Positions 1-6,219 of a stretch of DNA of 6,934 nt are shown here, in pieces; position 1 is the first letter of the stretch, and each line of letters starts with the position of its first letter. The DNA comes from Abditibacteriota bacterium. Its GTDB lineage: Bacteria > Armatimonadota > UBA5829. Location of the stretch: NCBI GenBank assembly GCA_017958015.1, contig JAGDDM010000135.1:1-6934 (forward strand). Direction: 5' to 3'. The position numbers were made by a program, and so were the translations under genes. The notes beneath the pieces were generated by a model. The model was not told the DNA's origin and did not search any database. It saw nothing but the letters and a program-made list of their open reading frames with translations.

Positions 1-816
1 CTCGCCCGAAAGAAGAACCGGGCCGCCATTTTGTGCGGTATGCTGGTGGGCGCCGCCACATATTTCGTGCTCGGATTCCTCACCGTTCCGCATTTCACCG
101 AAGCTCTCAGCATCGCTTCCGTGTCGCCGGTGAGCGCGTTCAAGCAGTTTATGGACATATCCCTCTTTAGAGTGTTTTCCGACGGTTTTAATTTCTCCCA
201 TCTCTGCGCTACCCGTACAACCGGCGAAATATGGTTCCTTGTTTTGTCCACATCCTTTGCTTTCCTCCTTATCGACATGTTCGACACCCTGGGCACCCTC
301 TACGGTACCTGCTACAGAAACCACATGATTAAAGAGGACGGTACCATCGAGAACTTCGAGAAGGCTATGATGTCCGACGCTGTCGCCACCACCTTCGGCG
401 CCGTCTGCGGCGTTTCCACCGTAACCACCTATGCGGAATCCACAACCGGTATCGCCGCGGGAGGACGAACGGGACTCACATCCGTGTTTACGGCGCTGTT
501 CTTCCTTATTGCGCTGTTCTTCACACCGCTGGCGGCGGTTGTTCCCGGCTGCGTCGTTGCGGCGGCTCTCGTGTACGTCGGCATACTGATGTCAATGGAT
601 TTCAAGAGCCTTGTGGGACGGCCCATTGAGGACGTTCTCCCTTGCCTTATGACAATGGTCATCATTCCCTTCACCTGCAACATCGCCTACGGTATCGCTT
701 TCGGTATCATCTCCCACGTCGTGATGTACGCCCTTTGCGGCAGGGTGAAGGAAGTAAAAGTCAGTTCCTGGGTTATCATGATTCTCTTCGTGACGATGCT
801 TCTCATCGCCCGGTAA
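1..816 (+). CDS. NCS2-family purine permease (AzgA/PbuG type), C-terminal part
   Basis: Partial gene: the frame is open from base 1, so the true start lies left of the window and only the last 271 residues or so are visible. It resembles AzgA/PbuG/PbuO-type transporters (COG2252), inner-membrane importers of adenine, guanine or hypoxanthine. The sequence shows DMFDTLGTLYG (about bases 274-306), a family hallmark, and the block STVTTYAESTTGIAAGGRTG (about 415-474), which matches the conserved substrate-site region. Several long hydrophobic stretches follow, including one at about 480-595, one at about 640-740 (with the family-typical IIPFTCNIAYGIAFG), and a last one ending at the stop. The C-terminus is short, as usual in the family. 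There is no clear terminator before the tmRNA gene 58 nt downstream. The exact purine cannot be told from the sequence. The family call is firm and the substrate is inferred. Confidence 0.9.
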   Translation, partial: LARKKNRAAILCGMLVGAATYFVLGFLTVPHFTEALSIASVSPVSAFKQFMDISLFRVFSDGFNFSHLCATRTTGEIWFLVLSTSFAFLLIDMFDTLGTLYGTCYRNHMIKEDGTIENFEKAMMSDAVATTFGAVCGVSTVTTYAESTTGIAAGGRTGLTSVFTALFFLIALFFTPLAAVVPGCVVAAALVYVGILMSMDFKSLVGRPIEDVLPCLMTMVIIPFTCNIAYGIAFGIISHVVMYALCGRVKEVKVSSWVIMILFVTMLLIAR

Positions 817-846
817 CTCGGCAATATTTTCGATTTTTGTTCGTCG

Positions 847-852
847 TATAAA
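847..852 (+). promoter_or_regulatory. candidate -10 box for ssrA
   Basis: TATAAA lies 22 nt before the mature tmRNA 5' end. This would give a transcript with a leader of about 15 nt for RNase P to remove. No convincing -35 is seen at the matching distance (bases 824-829 read ATATTT), so this is a weak call. Read-through from the permease could also contribute. Confidence 0.35.
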
Positions 853-874
853 TTACATTGAGCGTAACCGACTT

Positions 875-1234
875 GGGGACGATTGGTGTCGACGGGGAAG
901 CTTGTCGGCATGAATTGCGGGTCGAGGCGCCGCTGGCCTCGTAAAAAGCGGCAACAAAAATAAACGCGAACACTAACAGTTACGCTCTCGCGGCCTAATT
1001 AGGCCCGCGCATCCCGTCGCTTCCATGTCGATACGAAGCGGCATCGGGGTGTCATCCTTTATCGACTTGCCCGCCCAGTTAAGTCCGGCAACAGGCGGGG
1101 ACTCCTTTACGGACTCGAACCGACGGAATTTCGTCCGCGGAAGTCATCGGTTCTAAACCAAATCGCGGAATATGCCTGTAGAAGTTCATGTCTCACTTCT
1201 TCGGACGAGGGTTCAAGTCCCTCCGTCTCCACCA
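875..1234 (+). ncRNA. ssrA: transfer-messenger RNA (tmRNA)
   Basis: One-piece tmRNA of 360 nt, which rescues stalled ribosomes and tags the unfinished protein for proteolysis, working with SmpB. The ends form the tRNA-like domain: GGGGACG (875-881) pairs with CGTCTCC (1224-1230) with one G-U pair, followed by A and an encoded CCA (1232-1234). The T arm is GAGGG (1207-1211), loop TTCAAGT, CCCTC (1219-1223). Pseudoknot 1 is clear: stem CGAGG (923-927) with CCTCG (937-941), and loop GCCGCT (929-934) pairing with AGCGGC (947-952). The tag frame and its stop are listed separately. Right after the tag, GGCCTAATTAGGCC (992-1005) is a perfect palindrome that holds the tag stop codon in a hairpin, as in other tmRNAs. 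The gene is followed at once by a strong terminator. Confidence 0.97.
966..998 (+). other. ssrA: tmRNA tag-peptide reading frame
   Basis: The resume codon is GCG at 966, preceded by ATAAAC, which resembles the GTAAAC before the E. coli resume codon. Ten codons encode ANTNSYALAA and end with TAA (996-998). The length equals the E. coli encoded tag (ANDENYALAA), and the YALAA end is the usual ClpXP/ClpAP degron. With the alanine carried by the tmRNA itself, the full tag would be A-ANTNSYALAA. Confidence 0.9.
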
Positions 1235-1237
1235 AAG

Positions 1238-1276
1238 AAAAAATTAACGGCTTACGTTGTAAGCCGTTAATTTTTT
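1238..1276 (+). terminator. rho-independent terminator of ssrA, likely working in both directions
   Basis: A perfect stem with AATTAACGGCTTAC on the left arm and GTAAGCCGTTAATT on the right closes a 3-nt loop (1256-1258). It is flanked by an A-run on the left (from 1238) and a T-run on the right (to 1277). Because the flanks are A-rich and T-rich, the minus strand also reads as a stem plus T-run. It can therefore stop the leftward patB transcript, which shows no other terminator. Confidence 0.93.
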
Positions 1277-1279
1277 TCA

Positions 1280-1373
1280 ATGATGTCTCGCTTTGCGAGA
1301 TGATGAATGATGTACCGCTTGCGCGGTATGATGTACGCCTTGCGGCGTATGGCGGTGTCGGCTACGCCGACGG
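1280..1373. repeat. cluster of four small hairpins joined by ATGATG spacers
   Basis: Four inverted repeats with 6-bp stems follow each other: TCTCGC-TTT-GCGAGA (1286-1300), TACCGC-TTGC-GCGGTA (1313-1328), TACGCC-TTGC-GGCGTA (1334-1349) and GTCGGC-TAC-GCCGAC (1357-1371). The first three are joined by ATGATG or TGATGAATGATG. The stems differ in sequence but each is perfectly paired, so structure rather than sequence appears conserved. The cluster fills the gap between the ssrA terminator and the end of patB. I recall similar ATGATG-linked hairpins between genes in Clostridia genomes, but that is memory and was not searched. Function is unknown. Confidence 0.8.
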
Positions 1374-1374
1374 A

Positions 1375-2532
1375 TTATAAAATTTTATTGATACGTGTCA
1401 GCGCTCTCCGCAAAACGGAACTCGGGCAGGCAATATTCATGCGCATAAATCCGCTGCCGCCGGCGCCGAACTCCGCGCCGCCCTGAAGCCGCACACCGGC
1501 TTCCCGAAGGAACAGTTCCTCAAGACTCTTATCCGATATACCGAAGTTGCGGCAGTCGAGCCACAAAAGATATGTTCCCTCAGCGGGGGTAAGGACGATT
1601 TTATCGGTCATGGCGAAGAAGCTCTCCGTCATGGCCTTGTTTTCGTCCAGATAGGCGATGAGGGCGTCCAGCCACTTGTCGCCGTATTTGTAGGCGGCTC
1701 TGGCGGCGGCGATGCTCAATGTGTTGAGACAGCCGTAGCCGGTTTGGCCCAGGCTCATTTTCATTTTATTTCGCAGGTCGTCGTTTTCTACGATGATGTT
1801 GGATATCTGCAATCCCGCCAGATTGAAAGTTTTCGATGGGGCGGTGCATGTGACGCAAATATCCGCCACTTCCTCCGAGATGGTAGCCATGGGAATATGC
1901 TCGTTTCCGGGATAGATGAAATCGGAATGAATCTCGTCGGAGACGATAATCACGTTGTGCTCGAGACATATTCGGGAGATAGCGGAAAGCTCTTTCCACG
2001 TCCACACCCGTCCCACGGGATTGTGGGGCGAGCAGAAGATGAAGAGCTTCACGTCGTTATCCGCGATTTTCCGCTCAAAATCTTCCAAGTCGACGGAATA
2101 GACGCCGTTTTCGTCTGCCACCAACTCGGAAACAACCAATCTGCGGCTGTTGGCGAGAGTGATGCCTGTAAAAGGCGGGTACACGGGCTGGCAAACGAGG
2201 ACGGAATCTCCCTCCGACGTGAAGGCTCTGATGGCGGCGGAGATGGCGAATACGACTCCGGGGGTCTTCAGAATATGCTCCGGATTTACCGCCCATCCGT
2301 GCCGCTTTTCCTGCCAGGCAACCACAAGATTGTCGTATTCCTCGTCGGTCGCGGTGTAGCCGAATATGCCTCTCTCGGAGGCCTTTACCAGAGCTTCCGT
2401 CACCTCCGCCGGCGCCTTGAAATCCATGTCGGCAACCCACAGGGGAACCGCGTCCTCAACGCCCTCAACCGGGGAGTATTTAATATCGCCGGGATCGTCC
2501 CGACGGTCCCAAACTTTGTCAAAATCGAACAT
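1375..2532 (-). CDS. patB: PatB/MalY-type PLP-dependent C-S lyase (cystathionine beta-lyase) or aminotransferase
   Basis: A complete 385-residue fold-type I PLP enzyme, the usual MalY/PatB length (about 385-400). Members cleave cystathionine or cysteine to pyruvate, ammonia and a thiol, in methionine synthesis or sulfur-amino-acid breakdown. Some are annotated as class I/II aminotransferases. Visible marks include the N-terminal LWVADMDF (31-38) typical of the family and SPHNPVGR (168-175) with the cofactor-binding Asn171. SDEIHSDF (198-205) contains Asp199, which contacts the PLP nitrogen. SKTFNLAG (233-240) contains Lys234, the Schiff-base lysine, and Arg364 in FMRMN is the likely carboxylate-binding residue. 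The ATG at 2532 is chosen because AAAGGAG (2541-2547) lies 8 nt upstream. It is transcribed away from the WYL regulator from its own promoter and ends facing ssrA. The family is firm. The substrate, and MalY-like regulatory side roles, cannot be read from the sequence. Confidence 0.93.
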   Translation of the reverse strand: MFDFDKVWDRRDDPGDIKYSPVEGVEDAVPLWVADMDFKAPAEVTEALVKASERGIFGYTATDEEYDNLVVAWQEKRHGWAVNPEHILKTPGVVFAISAAIRAFTSEGDSVLVCQPVYPPFTGITLANSRRLVVSELVADENGVYSVDLEDFERKIADNDVKLFIFCSPHNPVGRVWTWKELSAISRICLEHNVIIVSDEIHSDFIYPGNEHIPMATISEEVADICVTCTAPSKTFNLAGLQISNIIVENDDLRNKMKMSLGQTGYGCLNTLSIAAARAAYKYGDKWLDALIAYLDENKAMTESFFAMTDKIVLTPAEGTYLLWLDCRNFGISDKSLEELFLREAGVRLQGGAEFGAGGSGFMRMNIACPSSVLRRALTRINKIL

Positions 2533-2561
2533 GGGGATATCTCCTTTCGATATACGGCTAT

Positions 2562-2591
2562 ATTTTAACCCGAAACGACTTTATTTGTCAA
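2562..2591 (-). promoter_or_regulatory. sigma-70/sigma-A promoter of patB
   Basis: On the minus strand a perfect -35 TTGACA (2586-2591) and a -10 TAAAAT (2562-2567) are separated by 18 bp. The start of transcription would fall near 2555, just before the AAAGGAG ribosome binding site at 2541-2547. This gives a very short leader with no room for a riboswitch. Confidence 0.75.
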
Positions 2592-2609
2592 TTCGGAAAA
2601 ACATCCGAA
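2592..2609. promoter_or_regulatory. inverted repeat next to the patB -35 (possible operator)
   Basis: TTCGGA (2592-2597) and TCCGAA (2604-2609) form an inverted repeat with a 6-bp AT-rich spacer. It directly abuts the patB -35 on its upstream side, a place where activators or repressors often bind. There is no direct evidence of binding, and a 6-bp inverted repeat can arise by chance. Confidence 0.3.
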
Positions 2610-2640
2610 GAGTCGCGAAAAAACGACACTTGGGTATTAT

Positions 2641-2654
2641 CAAATCCGGATTTG
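2641..2654. promoter_or_regulatory. perfect 14-bp palindrome upstream of the WYL gene (candidate operator)
   Basis: CAAATCCGGATTTG is its own reverse complement and ends 2 bp before the extended -10 of the WYL regulator gene. A bound dimer here would cover the promoter, which fits autoregulation. Its core, TCCGGA, shares the half-site TCCG/CGGA with the inverted repeat at 2592-2609. This suggests, but does not show, that one factor reads both sites. Confidence 0.4.
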
Positions 2655-2656
2655 TG

Positions 2657-2665
2657 TGATATCAT
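2657..2665 (+). promoter_or_regulatory. extended -10 promoter of the WYL regulator gene
   Basis: TGATATCAT gives an extended -10 (TG, one base, then TATCAT at 2660-2665). No good -35 is seen 17 bp upstream, which is tolerated by extended -10 promoters. The transcript would begin near 2672, within a TA-rich run, and have a leader of about 20 nt carrying the GGAGG ribosome binding site at 2682-2686. Confidence 0.5.
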
Positions 2666-2693
2666 ATATATATATACAATCGGAGGTGATGAT

Positions 2694-3668
2694 ATGGCCG
2701 ACAACAACAAAAAAAGAATCAGACTTCTGAAAATTTACGAGTACCTCAAATCCGACAGTGATGATAATTCAATGTTGACAACCGAGGATTTGCTGAACCG
2801 GCTCGCGGAAGACGGCATTGAATGCGATCGCCGCACCCTGTACAAGGACATTAAATTCCTAAATGAGTGCGGCTATGAAATCCACGCCGTTAACTGCGGT
2901 CATAAAAAAGCATATTACGTTATTGACCGCCTCTTTGATGTGTCCGAACTGAAGATACTCGTGGACGCCGTACACGGTGCCGGCTTTATCACTCGCAAAC
3001 TGTCAAAGGAGCTTACAAAAAAGTTGTCGTCTTTGGCGGGGCCGTCCCATTCCGAAGACTTGAATAAAAACGCGCGCCGTCCGGCGAAAAAACATTCAAA
3101 CGAGTCGGTATATTACAACGTTGGCGCTCTTGATGAGGCCATTCGAACAAACAAAAAGGCTTCTTTCCGCTATTTTGATTTGGATTCACAGGGCAAAAAG
3201 AAATACAGAAAAAACGGTGAGCACTATGTGGTAGAGCCCATATCACTGCTTTTCAGCGATGACAACTACTACCTTATTGCCTACAATCCCAAGTACGACA
3301 GCGAAAACAACTATCGTATCGACAGAATGGACGACGCGAGCATATGCAATGAATCGATTTCGAAAAAGGCGATGCAACTCAAGGAAAACGGAGCGTCCGC
3401 CAGCACATTGTTCGGTATGTACAACGGACCCGTGAAGAAAATCGATTTGATATTCGATGAAAGCCTTTTAAATGTTATATTCGACAAATTCGGCGAAGGC
3501 ATTCAGGTTGTTCACTATGAGGGTAAGCCCTGCGTGACCGTCGAAGTCGCCGTAAGCCCCGCCTTTTGGGGCTGGATATTCACCTTTTGCGGAAAGATGC
3601 GCATAAGGGGGCCGGAAGAGGTAATTAAAGAATATAAAGCCTTCGCGAAAAAGGCCCTGAACATATAA
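2694..3668 (+). CDS. WYL-domain transcriptional regulator (DeoR/HTH_11 + WYL)
   Basis: A 324-residue cytoplasmic DNA-binding protein. Residues about 8-75 form a DeoR/HTH_11-type winged helix, with recognition helix around CDRRTLYKDIKFL (44-56). Residues about 140-225 are a WYL domain, a ligand-sensing Sm-like fold: VVEPISLLFSDDNYYLIAYN (179-198) holds the WYL-type motif, here Y-Y-L rather than W-Y-L, and RIDRM (208-212) is the conserved Arg-rich strand. Residues about 248-320 match the WCX extension. Order and length are normal for the family. The ATG at 2694 is preferred over an in-frame GTG/TTG-type start 42 nt upstream because GGAGG (2682-2686) lies 7 nt before it and the predicted promoter lies over the longer start. 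The gene is divergent from patB and convergent with the rhamnose isomerases. The effector and targets are not known; patB or its own gene are the first candidates. Confidence 0.9.
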   Translation: MADNNKKRIRLLKIYEYLKSDSDDNSMLTTEDLLNRLAEDGIECDRRTLYKDIKFLNECGYEIHAVNCGHKKAYYVIDRLFDVSELKILVDAVHGAGFITRKLSKELTKKLSSLAGPSHSEDLNKNARRPAKKHSNESVYYNVGALDEAIRTNKKASFRYFDLDSQGKKKYRKNGEHYVVEPISLLFSDDNYYLIAYNPKYDSENNYRIDRMDDASICNESISKKAMQLKENGASASTLFGMYNGPVKKIDLIFDESLLNVIFDKFGEGIQVVHYEGKPCVTVEVAVSPAFWGWIFTFCGKMRIRGPEEVIKEYKAFAKKALNI

Positions 3669-3672
3669 AGTC

Positions 3673-3703
3673 AAAGCCTCCCGAAAACAATCGGGAGGCT
3701 TTT
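3673..3703. terminator. terminator between convergent WYL gene and rhaA copy B
   Basis: A perfect 12-bp stem, AAAGCCTCCCGA (3673-3684) with TCGGGAGGCTTT (3691-3702), closes a 6-nt loop. It starts 4 bp after the WYL stop codon and is followed by TTTATTGTGTTTT. The minus strand has only a weaker T-tail (TTTGACTTTAT), so it is a strong terminator for the WYL gene and probably also ends the leftward operon. Confidence 0.9.
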
Positions 3704-3717
3704 ATTGTGTTTTGAAA

Positions 3718-4959
3718 TTATCCGCGCTCGGCGGCAATCTTATCGCCGTAGGCGGCGATTTCGTCTACCCACTGGGAACCGGCGGGCACGTTGTTAATCT
3801 CGCAGAACCGTTCCCACACGGCGGCGTAGGGCAGGGACTTGGTCTCTTCCTGCATGGCCAGCCGCTCGAAGTTTCTGCCTTCGTTTTCGTACTTGCGCAG
3901 AAGTTCCACGGGCTCCAGGAAAGCCAGGAGAAGTGCTTTCAGGATGGATCTCATGCCCACGACCCAGGCACCCACACGGTTGATGGTGCCGTCGAAGAAG
4001 TCGGTGCAGATGTCCACTCTGTCGAGGCTGTTTGTGCGGACAAGTTCTTTCATGAGCCGCTTCACGTGGTCGTCCATAACCGTCACGTGGTCGCTGTCCC
4101 AGCGAATGGGGCGGCTGACGTGGAGGAGAACTCCCTTGGTAAAGAGCAGGGCGGGGGAAATCTTGTCGCTGACGCTCTCGGTGGGGTGGAAGTGGCCGGT
4201 GTCGAAGCAGACCATGAGGTTATTGTGAGCGGCGTAGCCGAAATAGAACTCGTTGGAGCCCACCACATAGGCTTCGCTGCCGATGCCGAAGAGTTTCTGC
4301 TCCATAGCGTCCTTGATACTCGGAAGCTTCTCGGAGAAAATCTCATCAAGGGACTCTTTAAGCCGCATTCTGGGCCCAAGCCTGTCGATGGGGACTTCCT
4401 TCTCGCCGTCATGAATCCAGAGGTTGTGGCTGGATGGGCTGCCCTGTGCCTCGCCCACGTAGGAAGTGATTCGGCGAACCCGCTTGGCGTGCTCAATCCA
4501 GAAATCTCTGATACCTTTGTCGGCGCTTGAGAGTGTGTAGTTTCCGGACTTTGGATGGGAGAAGAAGGTTGAATTGAAGTCCAGCTTCAGACCCCGCTCC
4601 GCGGTCCAGTCGATCCAACTTTGAAAGTGGCAGGGTTCTATCTCGTTCCGGTCAACGAACTTGCCGCCGTAGTCGCCGTAGAACGCCTGCAGTGCCACTC
4701 TGTGATTACCGGGGATAACGGAGAAAGCCTTGTCCAAGTCCGCCCAGAGCTCTTTGATGTTTCTCGCTCTGCCGGGATGGTTTCCTGTGACCATGATTCC
4801 GCCGCCGGTGAGTTTGCTGTCCTCATGCTCGAAGCCGGCAACGTCGTCACCCTGCCAGCAGTGCATGGAAACGGACATGGCGCAGAGTTTTTTGATTGCT
4901 TCGTCCGTGTCCACACCGTAGGCGGCATAGATTTCTTTAGCGTTTTCGTAACGACTCAT
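3718..4959 (-). CDS. rhaA: L-rhamnose isomerase, copy B (downstream paralog)
   Basis: Complete, 413 residues, against 419 in E. coli RhaA, which turns L-rhamnose into L-rhamnulose as the first step of rhamnose breakdown. It is a cytoplasmic metal-dependent (Mn/Zn) TIM-barrel enzyme. The family signature SMHCWQGDDVAGFE (31-44) is present. With a constant offset of 14 from E. coli numbering, all seven metal ligands are kept: Glu220, Asp253, His256, His280, Asp288, Asp290 and Asp320 (in CFDTGHFHPTE, RWDSDH and ICTDFFD). It aligns without gaps to copy A just upstream, with about 310 of 413 residues identical by hand count. It departs from the family consensus where copy A does not, for example Met56 for Gln, Trp72 for Arg and Gln91 for His, so its substrate range may differ. 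The start is set by AAGGAG (4966-4971), 6 nt upstream, which overlaps the TAA of copy A. It is the last gene of the leftward operon. Confidence 0.94.
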   Translation of the reverse strand: MSRYENAKEIYAAYGVDTDEAIKKLCAMSVSMHCWQGDDVAGFEHEDSKLTGGGIMVTGNHPGRARNIKELWADLDKAFSVIPGNHRVALQAFYGDYGGKFVDRNEIEPCHFQSWIDWTAERGLKLDFNSTFFSHPKSGNYTLSSADKGIRDFWIEHAKRVRRITSYVGEAQGSPSSHNLWIHDGEKEVPIDRLGPRMRLKESLDEIFSEKLPSIKDAMEQKLFGIGSEAYVVGSNEFYFGYAAHNNLMVCFDTGHFHPTESVSDKISPALLFTKGVLLHVSRPIRWDSDHVTVMDDHVKRLMKELVRTNSLDRVDICTDFFDGTINRVGAWVVGMRSILKALLLAFLEPVELLRKYENEGRNFERLAMQEETKSLPYAAVWERFCEINNVPAGSQWVDEIAAYGDKIAAERG

Positions 4960-4964
4960 TTGTT

Positions 4965-4972
4965 ACTCCTTA
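4965..4972 (-). promoter_or_regulatory. ribosome binding site of rhaA copy B overlapping the stop of copy A
   Basis: On the minus strand the sequence TAAGGAGT contains both the TAA stop of copy A (4970-4972) and the GGAG of copy B. This arrangement implies translational coupling and fixes the copy B start at 4959. Confidence 0.85.
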
Positions 4973-6211
4973 TTTGCGTTCGGCCGCCACTTTGTCGCCG
5001 TACTTGGCGATGTCGTCAACCCATTCGGGACCGGCGGGAACGTTGTTCATTTCGCAGTAGCGGGCCCACACGGCGGTGTAGGGGAGGCACTTCATTTCTT
5101 CCTGCATGGCCAGGCGCTCGAAGTTTCTGCCCTCGTTCTCGTACTTGCGGAGAATGTCCACGGGCTCGAGAAGAGCGAGGAGCAGGGACTTCATGGCGGC
5201 TCTCATACCTGTGGCCCAAGCGCCCACTCTGTTGACGGTGCCGTCGAAGTAGTCGGTGGCGATGTTCACTCTGTCCAGCATGTTCGTGCGGACGATCTCC
5301 CGCATAAGTTCCTTAACTTCGTCGCTCATAATGACCACGTGGTCGCTGTCCCAGCGAACCGGGCGGCTGACGTGGAGCAGAAGCTCTTTGCAGAAGAGAA
5401 GGGTGGAGGAAATCTTGTCACTGATGTTCTCGGTGGGGTGGAAGTGGCCCAGGTCGAGGCAGAGCATAATGTCGTTGAGGGCGGCGTAGCCGAGGTAAAA
5501 CTCGTGGGAACCCACAACGTAGGCCTCGCTGCCGATGCCGAAGAGCTTGCACTCAACCGCGTCTTTGATGCTCGGAAGCTTCACGGAGAAAATCTCGTCC
5601 AGGGACTCTTTCAGGCGGATTCTGGGACTCAGTCTGTCGATGGGGACTTCCTTCTCGCCGTCGTGAACCCAGAGGTTGTGGACGGAGGGGCAGCCCTGCT
5701 GCTCGCCGAAGTAGGAGGTAATGGCTCTGGCCCGCTTGGCGTGCTCAATCCAGAAATCTCTGATGCCCTTGTCGGCGTTTGCCAGGGAGTAGCTTCCGGA
5801 TTTGGGGTGGGAGAAGAAGGTGGCGTTGAAGTCCAGCTTCAGGTCCTTGCTCTTGGCCCAGTCAACCCAGCCGGCGAAGTGGCAGGGTTCAATCTCGTCT
5901 CTGTCCACTTTCTTGCCGCCGAACTCGCCGTAGATGGCGTGGAGGTTCACTCTGTGCTTGCCGGGGATGACTGAGAAAGCCTTCTCGATGTCCGCCCGGA
6001 GCTCCTCGGCGTTTCCGGCTTTGCCGGGATGGTTGCCGGTAACCTGAATGCCGCCGCCGGAGAGCTCGCTGTCGTCGCTCTCGAAACCGGCAACGTCGTC
6101 GCCCTGCCAACAGTGCATGGAGAGGGAGATGTCGCAAAGTCTCTTAATGGCTTTGTCGGTGTCTACGCCCAAGGCGGCGTAGGCTTCTTTTGCTTTTTCG
6201 TACTGACTCAT
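4970..6211 (-). CDS. rhaA: L-rhamnose isomerase, copy A (upstream paralog)
   Basis: Complete, 413 residues. This is the copy closer to the textbook enzyme. Family blocks are SMHCWQGDDVAGFE (31-44), the substrate-covering loop GGGIQVTGNHPGKAGN (52-67), LHAIYGEF (90-97), YFGEQQGCPS (167-176), CLDLGHFHPTE (251-261), VSRPVRWDSDHVV (281-293) and DRVNIATDYFD (313-323). Metal ligands Glu220, Asp253, His256, His280, Asp288, Asp290 and Asp320 match the seven of E. coli RhaA with a constant offset of 14. The start at 6211 is supported by GAAAGG (6220-6225), 8 nt upstream. It lies 13 nt after the UroD-like gene and 10 nt before copy B, all on the same strand. No rhamnulose kinase, aldolase or mutarotase is in the window, so the rest of the pathway must lie elsewhere. 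L-rhamnose is the likely substrate, but related enzymes also accept L-lyxose, L-mannose and other sugars. Confidence 0.95.
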   Translation of the reverse strand: MSQYEKAKEAYAALGVDTDKAIKRLCDISLSMHCWQGDDVAGFESDDSELSGGGIQVTGNHPGKAGNAEELRADIEKAFSVIPGKHRVNLHAIYGEFGGKKVDRDEIEPCHFAGWVDWAKSKDLKLDFNATFFSHPKSGSYSLANADKGIRDFWIEHAKRARAITSYFGEQQGCPSVHNLWVHDGEKEVPIDRLSPRIRLKESLDEIFSVKLPSIKDAVECKLFGIGSEAYVVGSHEFYLGYAALNDIMLCLDLGHFHPTENISDKISSTLLFCKELLLHVSRPVRWDSDHVVIMSDEVKELMREIVRTNMLDRVNIATDYFDGTVNRVGAWATGMRAAMKSLLLALLEPVDILRKYENEGRNFERLAMQEEMKCLPYTAVWARYCEMNNVPAGPEWVDDIAKYGDKVAAERK

Positions 6212-6219
6212 AGCAGATA

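Noticed and set aside
817..874. Riboswitch or small gene between the purine permease and ssrA
   Set aside because: The gap is only 58 nt, lies 3' of the permease, and shows no aptamer-like or coding structure, only a possible -10 box.
1200..1240. The 3' end of ssrA as an integration site for a genomic island
   Set aside because: ssrA is a common island target, but there is no integrase, no second copy of the tmRNA 3' end in the window, and the native terminator follows directly.
1307..1489. Short plus-strand open frame starting in the hairpin cluster (ATG at 1307) and running opposite the end of patB
   Set aside because: The ATGs are simply the repeat linkers, there is no ribosome binding site, and the rest is antisense to patB.
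1744..2568. Plus-strand open frame opposite patB (about 274 codons)
   Set aside because: It lies almost wholly over a complete PLP-enzyme gene whose catalytic motifs are intact, has no ribosome binding site, and is a composition artefact.
2652..2693. Longer N-terminus for the WYL regulator starting at 2652
   Set aside because: The extra 14 residues would begin inside the predicted promoter and are translated from the TA-rich run and the ribosome binding site itself. The ATG at 2694 has ideal spacing from GGAGG.
3712..4530. Long plus-strand open frame opposite rhaA copy B (about 272 codons), with a similar one at 5339-5974 opposite copy A
   Set aside because: Both are antisense shadows of well-supported isomerase genes. 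They occur in the same relative frame because the genes are paralogs with GC-rich third positions, have no ribosome binding site, and resemble no family.
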